This document shows, in pieces, positions 1 through 12,730 of a stretch of 64,000 nt of DNA. A model generated the notes under the pieces. It had not been told where the DNA came from. It was given only the letters and a program-made list of their open reading frames with translations, and did no database searches. Positions within the stretch are counted from its first letter, which is position 1. Every line of letters begins with the position of its first letter. The stretch is from Owenia fusiformis (lineage: Eukaryota; Annelida; Polychaeta; Sabellida; Oweniidae). The stretch covers positions 436,001 to 500,000 of the forward strand of contig CAIIXF020000005.1 in the NCBI GenBank assembly GCA_903813345.2, given 5' to 3'. A program made the translations under genes and the position numbers.

Positions 1-1587
1 CATCTACATGTTCTCAGAAATTCAAATCTGACTGATTTGACTTTAGATTTGACATTTGACCTTCAAATCTGACTTTAGATTTGACATTTGACCTTCAATG
101 ACCTTCTCAAGGTCAAAAAAGGTCAAAAAGGTCTGTTTTCAACTTGCTTCAAATTGACTAAATTTTTTTTTCAAAATCATCTACGTGTTCTCAGAAATTC
201 AAATCTGACTTAAGATTTGACATTTGACCTTCAATGACCTTCTCAAGGTCAAAAAAGGTCAAAAAGGTCTGTTTTCAACTTGCTTCAAATTGACTAAAAA
301 AATTTTTCAAAATCATCTACGTGTTCTCAGAAATTCAAATCTGACTTTAGATTTGACTTAAGATTTGACATTTGACCTTCAATGACCTTCTCCAAGTCAA
401 AAAAGGTCAAAAAGGTCTTTTTTCAACTTGCTTCAAATTGACTAAATTTTTTTTTCGAAATCATCTACATGTTCTCAGAAATTCAAATCTGACTTTAGAT
501 TTGACATTTGACCTTCAATGACCTTCTCAATGTCAAAAAAGGTCAAAAAGGTATTTTTTCATCTTGCTTCAAATTGACTAAATTTTTTTTTCAAAATCAT
601 CTACATGTTCTCAGAAATTCAAATATGACTTTAGATTTGACTTTGGATTTGACATTTGACCTTCAATGACCTTCTCAAGGTCAAAAAAGGTCAAAAAGGT
701 CTTTTTTCAACTTGCTTCAAATTGACTAATTTTTTTTTCAAAATCATCTACATGTTCTCAGAAATTCAAATCTGCCTTTTCGATTTGACATTTGACCTTT
801 AATGACCTTCTCAAGGTCAAAAAAGGTCGAAAAGGTCTGTTTTCAACTTGCTTCAAATTGACTTAATTTTTTTTTCAAAATCATCTACATGTTCTCAGAA
901 ATTCAAATATGACTTTAGATTTGACTTTAGATTTGACATTTGACCTTCAATGACCTTCTGAAGGTCAAAAAAGGTCAAAAAGGTCTTTTTTCAACTTGCT
1001 TCAAATTGACTAATTTTTTTTTTCAAAATCATCTACATTTTCTCAGAAATTCAAATCTGACTTTAGATTTGACCTTTGACCTTCAATGACCTTCTCAAGG
1101 TCAAAAAGGTCTTTTTTCAACTTGCTTCAAATTGACTAATTTTTTTTCAAAATCATCTACATGTTCTCAGAAGTTCAAATCTGACTTCAGATTTGACATT
1201 TGACCTTCAATGACCTTTTCAAGGTCAAAAAGGTCTTTTTTCAACTTGCTTCAAATTTACTTAATTTTTTTTCAAAATCATCTACATGTTCTCAGAAGTT
1301 CAAATCTGACTTTACATTTGACATTTGACCTTCAATGACCTTCTCAATGTCAAAAAAAGTCAAAGAGGTATTTTTTCAACTTGCTTCAAATTGACGAATT
1401 TTTTTTTCAAAATCATCTACATGTTCTAAGAAGTTCAAATCTGACTTAAGATTTGTGTGCAACTAGTTTTAACTTGCTTCAGATTGAACAATTTCTTTTT
1501 TCAAAATCATCTACAAGATCCCAGAAGCTCAAATCTTCAAAAACATTCTTAAGGTCAAAAGGTATTTTCCAACTTGCTTTAAATTGA
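1..1587. repeat. Satellite A, ~125-150 bp tandem units
   Basis: About twelve degenerate head-to-tail units. The anchor CATCTAC recurs at 1, 178, 314, 462, 598, 745, 882, 1030, 1154, 1279, 1414 and 1508. Each unit has a TTTGACATTTGACCTTCAA segment, then TGACCTTC and AAGGTCAAAAA motifs, then an A/T-rich run. Units decay toward the right end. The array probably continues left of the window. A shorter block of the same family lies at 6357-6700. Confidence 0.95.
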
Positions 1588-3980
1588 CCAAATTGTTTTA
1601 GGTGGTGACATTTTGTCATGTTAATGCCTTGTCTCATTTTGTACTCAGCTTAGCTTTCTTTCATTTTCATTAAATATATTCTTTTTTAAAATCCACATTC
1701 TTCATAATTCAAATAGATGCAAATGGATCAGACAGGTGCTTAGTAATTTTTATATTCTTAAATTGGTGCATCACCCAATTTATTATCAATTTACATACAC
1801 TTTGGAGATTAACGTGGAACGTAACAAATTTATATAGAATGTAAAGAATTATCATTTAATGTTTCAGGTCATAAGGCGGGAATAAGCAAAAAAGCAATCA
1901 AATTACGCCCAGTTGCAGTGATCAAGGGATGATATAATTGTGATTGTGAACAGAATGTGGACTTAGGATAATGCTTAAGGCACTACTGCCATCTTTAAAT
2001 AACTTGCAGTACTATTACTATGTAACGTTCCTTGACGTTTGAAGGGATCTCCTTATTTGGATATAAATAAAGAAACTTGTGGAGTAATTGGAAATAGATA
2101 TCCCGGATTAGATGTACTTCAGAATTGTGTTTGGTTGGCTTTATGAATATAGTCAGGGGTTTCATGAGAATTTTTCACAACAGGCTAAATAAATAAAAAT
2201 AACAGGCAAAAATTAATGGAAATCATAAATTTAACATGGAAAAGATGAAAAGTCCCTAAAAACAACATGCGATTTTGTGAAAATTGCCTGTTGCCTGCTG
2301 CTAATGAATCCCCTGATAGTTCTCTATAGTAATACTCATTCAAGCCATTTGGAACATAAATGTAGATGTACTTGTATTGTGTACTTGTAATGTTTGAAGA
2401 GTGAAAGTAAAGAGCATCAGTATAAACCCCAATTTGGATTTATAAAACTTGTAAAACCATTATGATTTATTTAAATTTTTTTATGTTTTTGTCCCCATAT
2501 AGATAAGTTCTTTATGTTTACATGTATCTTATATGGCCAGTAAGATATGGTGCCTCATTTAGCAGTTTATCATGCTTGAGTGTAGCATAAAAGAGATGTT
2601 CAAGTGGATACTGTACTTCTACTTAATTTGTCGGATTTGCTGTCATGAACATTTGGCGGCTACTTAATTTGACAGACTTGCAATATTGAAAAATTTGGTG
2701 GATTTGCATATTTGAAAATTTGGCGGATTTGCAATATTGAAAAGTTGCACGCTTACAATATTGACACAATATCTTTAATAATATGTGCTATAACATGGTT
2801 TTATTTAAATCTTTTTTTTATTTCGACTTCGTAATTACAGTGTGTTAAATTCCATACAGTAAGGTACTGTATCAAATTTAAAAGAGGTCTAGGTGAACAC
2901 AATATATAAGCACAAATGCCAAAGGGAAGGGTGACTAAAAACTTTAAAGAAACCCAACAAGAAAAGCAAACTGTAAGTGTAAATCTGTCATAAGAAGAGT
3001 AGACCCTATATATCCCAAAACCATAATCTAACGTGAAAAGAAACAATGTCTAACATCCCCCTCCCCCCTCCAATCGAGAACCAATATCACAATCCAGGAC
3101 CAGAACACCAAGGGACATTTCATTCAACATACTTGTAAAAGTTTCTGTCAAAACAACTGTATTCAACAGGAAAATGTGGTAAATTTCGTGTTGTGTGAAT
3201 CCCAGGAAATTTTTTGGCGACTTATTTCGGCAGACTTTTACTTGAAATGACCGCGAAATGAAGTAAAATACAGTAATCAGCTTTATACCTTTATACAGCA
3301 GAGTTTGATGCCCAATTTTAAGATTTGGTCATCACTTGAACCTTTGAATGCAATATCTCCTGCATTGTATCTTAGTATTTAATTGCCAAAATATGAAAAA
3401 ATAAAAAGATGAAAATCGTACTTCCAACATTTTTGTCAATTATTTCATATAGGCCTACAGTACAATTTTTGTACATATTTTGATACATTTCAGGATTATA
3501 TTTCGCGTTGTGCTTATTATTGATCCGTGTCGAGTAGATCGACTATGTCATAATCTGGGTGATAGAAAGAATGGTCATTAAAAGATGGCATTGTAGTCAA
3601 CTTGTTGATATGGAATATCAAAGTAAAGGTGAAAAGTTAATTTAATTAAGTCTGGGTCGACCTCTCAAATATTGGTCATATTCTTCTAGACAAGTTTATG
3701 GTTACCAGGCATGAGGTATTATATCAGACATGTTTTCTACTATAACTATAGAAATAAATTCCAAAATCGATGGTAGTAACATACTTTAGCCTAAATGCCC
3801 CTTCTCTATATTAACATTCACCCAGTCTAAGATCCTGGCTACGCCCATGCTCTTGTTAACATTGTGTCCCGGGAATTATATTTCTGAATTTGTAACAGGT
3901 AAACATTGTTTACTAAAGTTTCGTTCAGTGTAACCAATCATATTAGATTTCTTCCAATATCCAATCAGAAAAGTCTTTAC
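1588..3980. other. No gene recognised upstream of SIGMAR1
   Basis: AT-rich sequence with no supported exon. 2905-3045 resembles 41160-41282 (shared TGCCAAAGGGAA, an AA(C/G)AAGAAAA stretch and ATCCCAAAACCATAAT-like text), so it is probably a fragment of the same repeat family. The promoter of SIGMAR1 should lie near 3.8-4.0 kb, but I see no TATA box or other element I would defend. Confidence 0.5.
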
Positions 3981-3998
3981 ATGTCAGTTCGGTTCAAC

Positions 3999-6900
3999 AT
4001 GGGATTTTTTAGGAAAATTATCACAATTAGCTTTATTACTGCTTTACTTATTGTTTTAATTCATATTTGGATAACAAATAAAGAATACATATATTCAGAG
4101 GATGCAATACACTCACTAGCAAGAAAATATGCAGGTAAAATGGATGTGAATGAGAGAAAAGCTGCTCTGAATTTTTTTCAGAATAAATATTTTACTTCCT
4201 CATAACTTAGAGTCCATTTCACTGGTTCATTTCGCCAGTAGAACGGCAAAAATAAGAAATTGGGAGACGATTGTGCAATAATATATGGAAAAGTATATTC
4301 ATAATGTACATGAATGACATTTGTATATCTTGGATTGCTTCTAGTTTGGCTTATAAAGTGTGTGGCCTCTTATATTTGGATGTTTCTCTGCCATGTTATT
4401 TTCAATAAGATTAACATGGCTGAAATTCTTCAAATTACAAGACGGCCCAGGCTCATTGCACAAAAAACTAAAAAATCTGAAATATACAAATGTCATTCAT
4501 GTACATTATGAATATACTTTTCCATATATTATTGCACAATGGTCTCCCAATTTCTTATTTTTGCCGTTCTACTGACGAAATGAACCAGTGAAATGGACTC
4601 TAGATCTACATTACAAACGTTACATGTGTCGAAAATCAGTCACTTAGAGAACTATGAGTTTGAAAACCTTACCTTCTTCCTCTATATTACGACCTTACAT
4701 CAAGTTTCCAGCTTTTGCATTTGTTTCATTCTCACTCGTCCTTTTATTTGCTTGCCATCTATGGGCTTTCCCGGGGGGCTTTCAACTGAAACCTCATGTA
4801 ATTATCCCATCGAACGAAGTTCGGAGGGATATAGGGAACGCCTCCGTCCGTCCGTCCGTACGTACGTACGTCCGTCCATCCGTCTGTCCGTCCGTCCGGG
4901 CAATAACTCAAATACCGTTGGCCCGATTTTTTTCATATTTTGTACACATATACCCTATGGGGGTAGAAGTTCTGCTCGAAAGCCGATTTTCAAAATGGCC
5001 GCTCATTTCAAAATGGCGGCCATTTTAATGCCGAATTTACAGTAATTTAGGTGCAATATGTAAAACTGTAATAGCAATATGTTTTAGATGTAAAAAAATT
5101 ATATAGGACATTAATAAAGCTAGAAATGTAGATATTAAAGAAGCACATGGCAGCCATCTTGAAAAATGGCGGCCTTTACTCGTTATTTTACGATTTTTGC
5201 TGTAACTCGAAAAGTAGTGGAGCGATTTTGTTCATATTTGGTATGTGAATACTATAAGCCTGACACACTGTCCTATGCCACTTTTGGTAGAAGGCGGCCA
5301 TTTTGAAAAATGGCCGCCATTTTAACATATTTTACTATAACTCGAAAAGTAGTGAAGGGATTTTGTTCATATTTGGTATGTGAATACTATAAGCATGGCA
5401 CACTGTCTAATGACACTTTTGGTAGAAGGCGGCCATATTTGAAAAATGGCCGCCATTTTAACGTATTTTACTATAACTCGAAAAGTAGTGAAGCGATTTT
5501 GTTCATATTTGGTATGTGAATACTGTAAGCATGGCACACTGTCTAATGACATTTTTGGTAGAAGGCGGTCATTTTTCAAAATGGCCACCATTTTAACGTA
5601 TTTTACTATAACTCATTGAGCTATAAACTTTGTTTGTAAAAATGCCATCCATGGCTGTTCGATGGGATTCGCTACGCTTTGGCGTTGCCGTTGTTCTGGT
5701 TGCCATTCATACCCCCATTTTATATATCTGCTCGATGGGCTTATTAGCACTTTGCAGATAAAAGACATAGACACGTGAGACTGATTTGCGTTTTTTCTTA
5801 ATTTTGACATTTTTTATCTACATTCTAGTTCAGGCTCCAAACTTTGCAGTTGGCAATAATTTCATGTGTTTTCTACGTATGTTGAAAAATAATGCCAGCC
5901 ACGATGTTTGGAGGCCTAATTTGCCTAAAAAATTTCAAAAACAAGAAAAATGCCAATCAACCCCCACAATTATGAGGGTAGCTATTTGTGGAGACAATTA
6001 TCATAAAGAAACCATCGTGTATCTTTTTGGTGGAACACGAGTTCAGTTGGTCTCACTTTATCTGTTGTAATTTTTACTTATTTGTTATTTGACTATTCGC
6101 CAAGAGCCATTTTACAGTTACCAACCAAGCTGCCAGGTTTAGAATGCAAAGTTTTTATGTCACCACCAAAAAGTGGGCCCAGAAATTTGTTTTAGATTTT
6201 GGGCCTCAAAATATTGTAGGGCCTCTAAAAATGGGCCTTTTTGGGCATACTTTGGTATTTTAGGCCTTTTTGGCCAATTTATCAAAAAATGGGTCTTAAT
6301 TTTTCAAAGTTAGTGCCCAGTTTTTGGGTTTAGGGGCCAAAATTATTTTTCCGCGCTATGACCTTCTCAAGGTCAAAAAGGTCTTTTTCAACTTGCATCA
6401 AATTGAACAATTTTTTTTTCAAAATTCTTTACAAGTTCAAATCTGACTTGAGATTTGACCTTCAATGACCTTCTCAAGGTCTAAAAGGTCTCCTTTCAAC
6501 ATGCTTAAAAATAACCAATTTTCATCTACAATTTCTTAGAAATTTAAATCTGATTTTTACATTTAAGACTTGACCTTCAATGACTTTCTCAAGGTAAAAA
6601 AGGTCAAAAAAGTATTTTTCAACTTGCCTCAAATAAACCATCTTTTCAAAATCATCTACAAGTTCCCAGACGTTCAAATTTGACCTAAACCTGACCAAAA
6701 CTTGTTGAAATGTGACCATATATACTTTTGTCGAATCATAAATTATAATTCTACTTATTTTATTAAAATCAATCAAAAATAACTTGTGATTCTATTTTTC
6801 CAAGTACATGTACATGAAATTTAACCCGTTTTGTTTATTATAGGCCAAGAGCATGGAGCTGCATTTGAAGAAATCCACACTAAACTCTTCCAAGCTTATC

Positions 6901-8494
6901 CTGGTCATATTCTTCCCAAAGATGACCTGCAATGGGTATTTGTAAATGCAGGAGGGTGGATGGGAAGCATGTGTTTGCTACATGCGTCGCTCACAGAGTA
7001 TGTTCTGTTCTTTGGCACTGCAATTGACACATCAGGTCACTCAGGTATATAAATAAGATTAAGTAGTAGTATTTCCTCTTGATCATATCATGATAGTACT
7101 CGATCTGAGTTATTAACATTTCATAAAAAATAATTTAGCAATTTTCAAAAAACTCACTCAAGCGATATTACTATGCATTAACATTAATTGATAAGATGTC
7201 ACGAAGGCCAATAGATACTTAAATGATCCCCATCCTTAAATCCCCTTTCCTTCATCTCTCATACATATACAGCGAAACCTCTCTAATCCTAATACTACTG
7301 GAACTGGCCAAAAGTTCAGATTAGCAGGTGCTCACATTTTAAGATTTTTTAACATGTGATTAAATGGGAGATAACAAGATTGTGCCGAGGAAAAGTGTTC
7401 ACATTGAAAGGTGTTCATGTAAAAGAGGTGTTAGGGTATAAAGATTTTACTATATATCCCAATGCTTTCTAATTAGACCATACCTCTTCATGACTGGCCC
7501 TTATAAACCATATCAGATGCATGTATAAAGAGTTATGATTTCATATGATATTTTTTTCAGGGCGATATTGGGCAAACATATCTGATACAATTATCACTGG
7601 CTCATTCACACAGTGGGAGGAAGGCAAAATCAACAGCAGAACATTTGGTCCTGGTAAGTGCTGACCAGAAAAGAATACTGAATAGTCCTGTTTGTGATTA
7701 TTTAGCGGGTAGCAGAAATTTCAAGGAAAAAAGTTGAAACAACTGAGAGTCCCTGCCACATTAATTTTCCATAGAAAACTGATGGTAGCCTCCTTTATTA
7801 CTTCAAAAACATGTAGCCTGGTTTCATTTTTTTGTACTTTTCTCATATTTAATGGCAGAATCAGAACTATTGGGAAAAATTTTAAAAATTACAAGCAACA
7901 TGTACAATTGACCTACCAATCTATTCCTTGCAATCTAAAATTCAATATCTCCCAAAAGATTCATGATATGTTATAAATTAGTGAAGTTACAATGGATTCA
8001 AAGTGCAAAAATGGGTGAAAATGTGTAAATTCTCCCACTTAATCATTCTTATAGAAAACTAATACATTACTGTAAAAATCATTAGTTTTCTGAAATGAAG
8101 TGCACACTTTTGGGATTTTTAGAAAATAGACATAAAAAGGTATGACATAAGCTAGAAATATTCTAAAATTGGAATAATTTTTTGTTAGGCTTCTCTCTTT
8201 AATGATATGATTTTACTTTTAGGTGACACAATAGTTCACAGTTGGGGTGAAGCAACTGGTGTATTTTTTAAAAAGGGCACCTGGATGGTGGAATATGGGA
8301 GAGGATTCATACCATCAACAATGGGATTTGCACTGTCTGATACCATATTTGGTACCCAGGATTTTCTGACTCTCTATTACACATTCCGCATATATGCCAA
8401 AGCCTTGCTCTTAGAAGCAAATATATACAATCATTACACAGAGACAAAATTGTACATGACAGAGACAGTGGACTGGATTGTAGATCATATATAA
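3999..8494 (+). CDS. Sigma non-opioid intracellular receptor 1 (ERG2 family), 4 exons
   Basis: Exons 3999-4134, 6844-7044, 7561-7653 and 8223-8494, all joined by phase-1 GT-AG introns, give 702 nt or 233 residues (human about 223). Residues ~7-26 form one hydrophobic segment, as expected for the single membrane anchor of this ER protein. The ligand-binding cupin-like fold follows: LARKYAG at the exon 1/2 joint, [21 protein letters not shown] (Asp121, matching human Asp126) and MVEYGRG (Glu167, matching human Glu172). The family is an ER chaperone that binds small ligands and is related to fungal C8-C7 sterol isomerase ERG2. An in-frame ATG at 3981 would add six residues; I prefer 3999 because it sits just before the membrane segment. 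The C-terminal ~20 residues differ from vertebrates. Intron 1 carries several repeats. Confidence 0.95.
4210..4600. mobile_element. Palindromic MITE, TA target duplication (family 1)
   Basis: 391 bp inside SIGMAR1 intron 1. The left end GAGTCCATTTCACTGGTTC and the right end are reverse complements over about 100 bp, and TA lies on both sides (4208-4209, 4601-4602). Its ends resemble those of the element at 16330-17152 (GAGT..ATTTCA, then GTAGAAC..AAAATAAG). No coding capacity. TA duplication suggests Tc1/mariner-type mobilisation. Confidence 0.85.
4804..5668. mobile_element. Dispersed element with CCGTCCGT tract and ATGGCGGCC motifs
   Basis: The ends look like a short inverted repeat, ATCCCATCGAAC at the left and GTTCGATGGGAT at the right. 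Inside are a CCGTCCGTCCGT/ACGTACGT simple tract (~4846-4898), a conserved block with CATATACCCTATGGGGGTAG, and repeated AAAATGGC(C/G)GCC palindromes. A second copy of roughly its left half lies in inverse orientation at about 36288-36660, which shows it is an interspersed family. No protein coding seen. Confidence 0.75.
5200..5620. repeat. Tandem ~135 bp units within the dispersed element
   Basis: Three to four units beginning near 5202, 5335 and 5473, each with TAACTCGAAAAGTAGTG, TTCATATTTGGTATGTGAAT, a GGCACACTGTC segment and GGTAGAAGGCGGCCATTTT followed by its near-palindrome. Related but reversed sequence (GTCATAAGACAGTGTGCCAT, TATTCACATGTCAAATATGA) is at 22860-23010. Confidence 0.85.
6165..6355. 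repeat. GGCC-rich degenerate repeat copy
   Basis: Repeated GGGCC/GGCCT words separated by A/T runs (GGGCCTCAAAAT, GGGCCTTTTTGGGC). This matches the interior of the hAT-like element at 15455-16021, so it is a decayed copy inside SIGMAR1 intron 1. Confidence 0.6.
6357..6700. repeat. Satellite A block in SIGMAR1 intron 1
   Basis: Two to three diverged units of the satellite at 1-1587 (TGACCTTCTCAAGGTCAAAA, AACTTGC.TCAAATTGA, TCATCTACAAGTTC), ending about 140 bp before exon 2 of SIGMAR1. Confidence 0.85.
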
Positions 8495-9692
8495 GTCTGA
8501 CTGCATAAGTGGTTAATTGTTATTTTTCTCCTGCCTTATATCATGTATGTTTGTTATTTTTGACAATATGAAAGTGTTTTGCTCTGATATGGTATACGCA
8601 TAATCAAATGTTATTTTCATTTATTTGAGTTTATCATTAAACTGGAATTGAGGGCTCATGATCTCTCCAAATCCTTTGGATTATTAGTTTTTAATCCATT
8701 GAATCCAATGTCATGAATCATGAAAGTTGATTAAAAGACTTTTATTTGTAATATTTTAGATATTTTGGCTTTTATAATTGCCACTTGTACAGCAAGTTAT
8801 TTAAAACATATTATCTTATTACAATGTCAAAGAACTGTACAATTTGATACTGCAATATATTTTAATATATTTACATTATTGAAATGTAGTGTTATAAAGT
8901 TTTTTATATGACATACTATAGCATATTATATTACCATGATTATCTGTTGACATCCAAATGAAGATTCATTGTATTTTGAGTTTTGTAAAAAATAAATATT
9001 TAAAACTGTTAACCAGTCTTTTGCTCATTAATAAAAAACAATAATACTGTAATTTTTAAACACTCAGCCTTTGGAATAAATCAGGTAGCAGGGTAGGGGA
9101 GTGTTTCATTTTAATTTGTACCTGGTTATACACTCCTTGTCAAGTTATCACCCCCACCCTTTAAACTGTGCATTACATATGAAGTAGCAGTCGTGATTCA
9201 GATTAAAATTGGCATTTGAAATAAAATTGATTTAAATTACTGTAATACATCAAATAACAGTTTGATGAACTTAAAATGTTGCAATTGTCTTCTGATTTGG
9301 TCACCCTTTATAATGTATTTACATTATATATCTGCTTCATATGGGCTTATTAGCCTTTTGCAGATTATTGACATAGACAGGTAAGGTTAATCTAAATAGA
9401 TGAGGCAAGGTTGAGTTAAGGCAATATAATAGGTAAAGGCAATGTAGCTATAGTAAGTTATAACAACTAGACTTCATTGTTACTGGCTAGTAGCTATGCT
9501 CATTTGTAAATATAGCAAGAACGACACATAATCCTATGACGTCAATGGTGGTGGTCATTTTGAGAAATGACTTTTAGCAGTGTTGTCTGACACTCAGCAG
9601 ATGTATAGTTTCATGATTTGCTAGGCCTTGGCAAACTCTCTGAGAGAGGCTTATTATCAGTTCTCAGAATTGTCCCGTGGCGTCCGTAGCCA
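8495..9692. other. SIGMAR1 3' UTR and convergent intergenic spacer
   Basis: AT-rich and without coding sequence. The first part is the likely SIGMAR1 3' UTR up to the AATAAA at 8991. A short dispersed motif (TATATCTGCTTCATATGGGC, then TTAGCCTTTTGCAGATTATT) is at 9328-9375; related copies are near 5728-5762 and 32930-32970. The lectin gene ends at 9693 on the other strand. Confidence 0.6.
8991..8996 (+). terminator. Likely polyadenylation signal of SIGMAR1
   Basis: AATAAA about 500 bp after the SIGMAR1 stop codon. The assignment rests on position and the hexamer alone. Confidence 0.5.
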
Positions 9693-11809
9693 TTATGCAT
9701 TATGCACGTTAACTTCAACCTCACAAAGTGTTAGATAGTTCTGACCCTGTAATTGGATCCTGACATAACGGCCAGACACGGATGCTTGACAGTAGTATAA
9801 TTCCCAGGCACTGCTCAGGCCTCCAGTTTGATGATGACATAGGATCCAATTCACCATATTGTTGCTTACTTCTATCTTAAAGTTGCTCAATCGTGCTATA
9901 ATAAACAAACAAACACGATTTTGAACATCTTAACCCGAAAATGTTTTACAGTAGAATTAAAGGGCAAGAGTGCAGTGAAAAATAATAGGATATTTATCAG
10001 AAAGTTTTGGACTTTTGAATACATTATGAATATATACTCCTCAAAAAAAGTTAAAGACCAGTGGTTTTCCTCATAGGTTTACATGTAAACCCCCATATTT
10101 GTTTGAACGACTATTTTTTAAGTTTAGTTTATTTTATTATTTATTAAAGTGTCACAGGCATATTATTTTACATAATTATACGTACAATTATTCAAAAGCT
10201 CCAAGCCAACAATGGCTTATGAGACAGTCCATCTCAGAAATATTGCTAATAAAATGATTGATTTTGAATGAAAAAAATATTAAAGACACACAATCAGTCA
10301 ATTACTAATACGTCGAATAATCCACTCATGCTAAGAAGGCTTATTTATGATACATGAAGGCAATGAGAGCCCAACATATTAATTGTAATATCCATGACAT
10401 TTTACTCCAAGTTTATAGTCTAGAATAGGCGAAACAAAAGAAATCTCAATAAAGAAAATAAATCTGTATCTTGATTCTATTCCCTATAAGGTCCGCAACG
10501 TTTCAATGTTTTATCTCCATTACATTAGGTCAAAATTTGATGTCAAAATTGATGAATTTCATGAAATTTAACAAAAATGGCTGATCCCATGTTAAACAAA
10601 TGGGGAATGGTGGCTTAGGGGCAACTCAGATTTTGGAATATCTATTCAGTAAAACATTTATTAAAAATACTTTCTAAGTAGAAAATTGAATGTTTTTACA
10701 TTTTACGTGCTAAATGTCTCGCTTATGTTGTTAAAATTAGCGATACGGAGCGTTGAAGTAATTTTGACCACCTCACTGAAACACCTATGTTATTAAATAA
10801 GAGGATCATTAAAAAATTATTGAATTTGAAACCATTAACTTTTGTAAAGCCTGGACAATTAAATCATATTTTTGTCGAGTGGACAATTTAGCAAATTTAA
10901 TTGTCTCCTACAATTTCAATTTTGAGAGCAATCAGATGGATGGATCGTTCCTCATATGACTTATGGCAACCCAACCATTCCCCATTTGTTAAACATGGGA
11001 TCTGCCATTTTTGTTAAATTTCATGAAATTCATCAATTTTGACATCAAATTTTGACTCAATGTAATGGAGATATAACATTGAAACGTTGCGGATTTTATA
11101 GGGAATAGAATCAAGATACAGATTTATTTTCTTTATTGGGATTTCTTTTGTTCCACGCTTAGAAAATAGTCGTTCAAACAGATATGGGGGTTAACATGTA
11201 AGCGTATGAGGAAAACCATTGGTCCTTAACTTTTTTTGAGGAGTATAGAATAGAGTTTAATAAAGTATGCCTTACATGGCGCAGAATTTCTGCAATTGAC
11301 CACTTTGACAGAGTATATCGTGTACGTGGCTTGTAGGTCGACCATCCACCATGCTCTTACATCATTCCTTGTATGCGTACAAGACCCATGGTACCAGTCA
11401 TCATCGGGGTTCCCATCAACGGCCAAATTAGAAAACCCTTTGTTATAGCCATAATAGTTCGATGATTGCATAGTTGGCTTGCCTTCTGCTACGTTCCCTG
11501 TTAAAAAATTCAACCTAATTTTGAGAGATCAATGGTTTTTCAATGGTTATTTCAACGGTTTATTAATAGTGTCACCGGGAAAAATACATTGTTGTCAGTT
11601 GTCACACATTAATAATATTCAGTTAAAATACCCAAACTAATGTCAACATATATTCGAATGATGTGTAAATGTTCAGCATTTTATAGAATAGTTAGTCGAC
11701 TATACATACAATACTTACATGTATATTTTGGCTCCAACCATTGTTCACTGTCAACTGCACCAGTTGCAATGGTGAATACAAACAGAACTGTTAGCAGTTG
11801 ATGATTCAT
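9693..11809 (-). CDS. Secreted F-type lectin (fucolectin domain), 3 exons
   Basis: Minus-strand exons 11809-11719 (ATG at 11809), 11497-11276 and 9895-9693, joined in phase 1 with GTAAGT and GTAAGG donors, total 516 nt or 171 residues. Exon 1 encodes a signal peptide (MNHQLLTVLFVFTIATGAVD). Exons 2-3 encode one F5/8-like jelly-roll of the fucolectin/tachylectin-4/pentraxin-1 type: NVAEGKPTMQSS, LAVDGN (usual calcium-site segment), SCTHT with the His expected in the fucose site, WWMVDL, and a C-terminal GRYVRIQLQG..LTLCEVEV stretch. Basic residues in VNCRNSAPSRL may supply the sugar-binding arginines, but the usual double cysteine there is absent. Such proteins are soluble innate-immune lectins. 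The intron holds a palindromic element. Confidence 0.88.
10037..11243. mobile_element. 1.2 kb TA-flanked palindromic element in lectin intron 2
   Basis: The ends CTCCTCAAAAAAAGTTAA and reverse complement are flanked by TA at 10035-10036 and 11244-11245. Inverted similarity runs deep: an ~85 bp terminal arm, plus an inner pair (around 10555-10610 against 10967-11045) with ATTTCATGAAATT and GTTAAACA motifs. 10120-10250 resembles a LINE 3' tail inserted in the left arm. No transposase is visible, so it is a non-autonomous Tc1/mariner-like element. Confidence 0.8.
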
Positions 11810-12730
11810 GTTCACGATCAAGTTAGACTACTGGCAAATAAACAAGATTAAATTGTTTTTCTTTAAAATGGAAAGTTTGAAAAACATCTCCCATCATAGT
11901 AAATAAAATATCATGTTTCTCCTTAGAAAATGGGAAACGAAACTGTTTGTTATCCAAAACATATTTGTTTAACCAGGCTGAGGTAAATAATTGAACGTTT
12001 CACTTCACTCAGTTTTAGATCATGTATTTTGTGCATTATTAGCTGTTTCTGTTGCCTACATAGTTCATTTTGTTTGTGGTGGTGTTGTTGACATATTGTT
12101 ATAGTCTCCATTTTTGTGAACGGTACTCAGCGGTCGGCGTCTTTAGCAAATGGCCGGTGGTGACATTTTGCCTTTTAATTGTTTATGCTATTAATTCACA
12201 ACGTAATTACGCGATGGTTATAATTCCCGATTATTTCAAGCGGCATGTCTTCCTTTCTAGATTTTGAAAATTAACTCTCGTACGAATACCTGCTGTCAAA
12301 TGACGTGAATCCACCCGTTTTGAATCACGATAGATGATACAGATCTTTTGTTTTTTTGTTCAGACTTGTTAGAAAAATTCAATATATGAGGGTGAAAACA
12401 GAGTCCGTGATCATATTAAGAGTACTTGGCGAAATTGGCTAAAAGTAGCACATGGTAAAAAATAAACGTTCGTTTTTTGGTTCCTTTTAGGGATTAGATT
12501 GAAATATATTATAACTCTAGCTGTGTAATATTTATCACTTTATGTTTTTTTAATCTTTTTGACAAACATTTTCCACATGTTTTATATTTATTTGCAAGCT
12601 CTGCGCCGCCAGTTTGCTGCAAAATGTTGTTTTACTCACTGCAAACATGTATTCCTGAAATATAACACTGATTGAAACCACCGTCTCCTAATCCTTGTTA
12701 AACTGAATAAATCATCCTAGCCTGCACACA

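Noticed and set aside
5613-6070. Short frames at 5613-5810 (-) and 5786-6070 (+) as genes
   Set aside because: No family resemblance, no splice context, and they lie in repeats inside SIGMAR1 intron 1.
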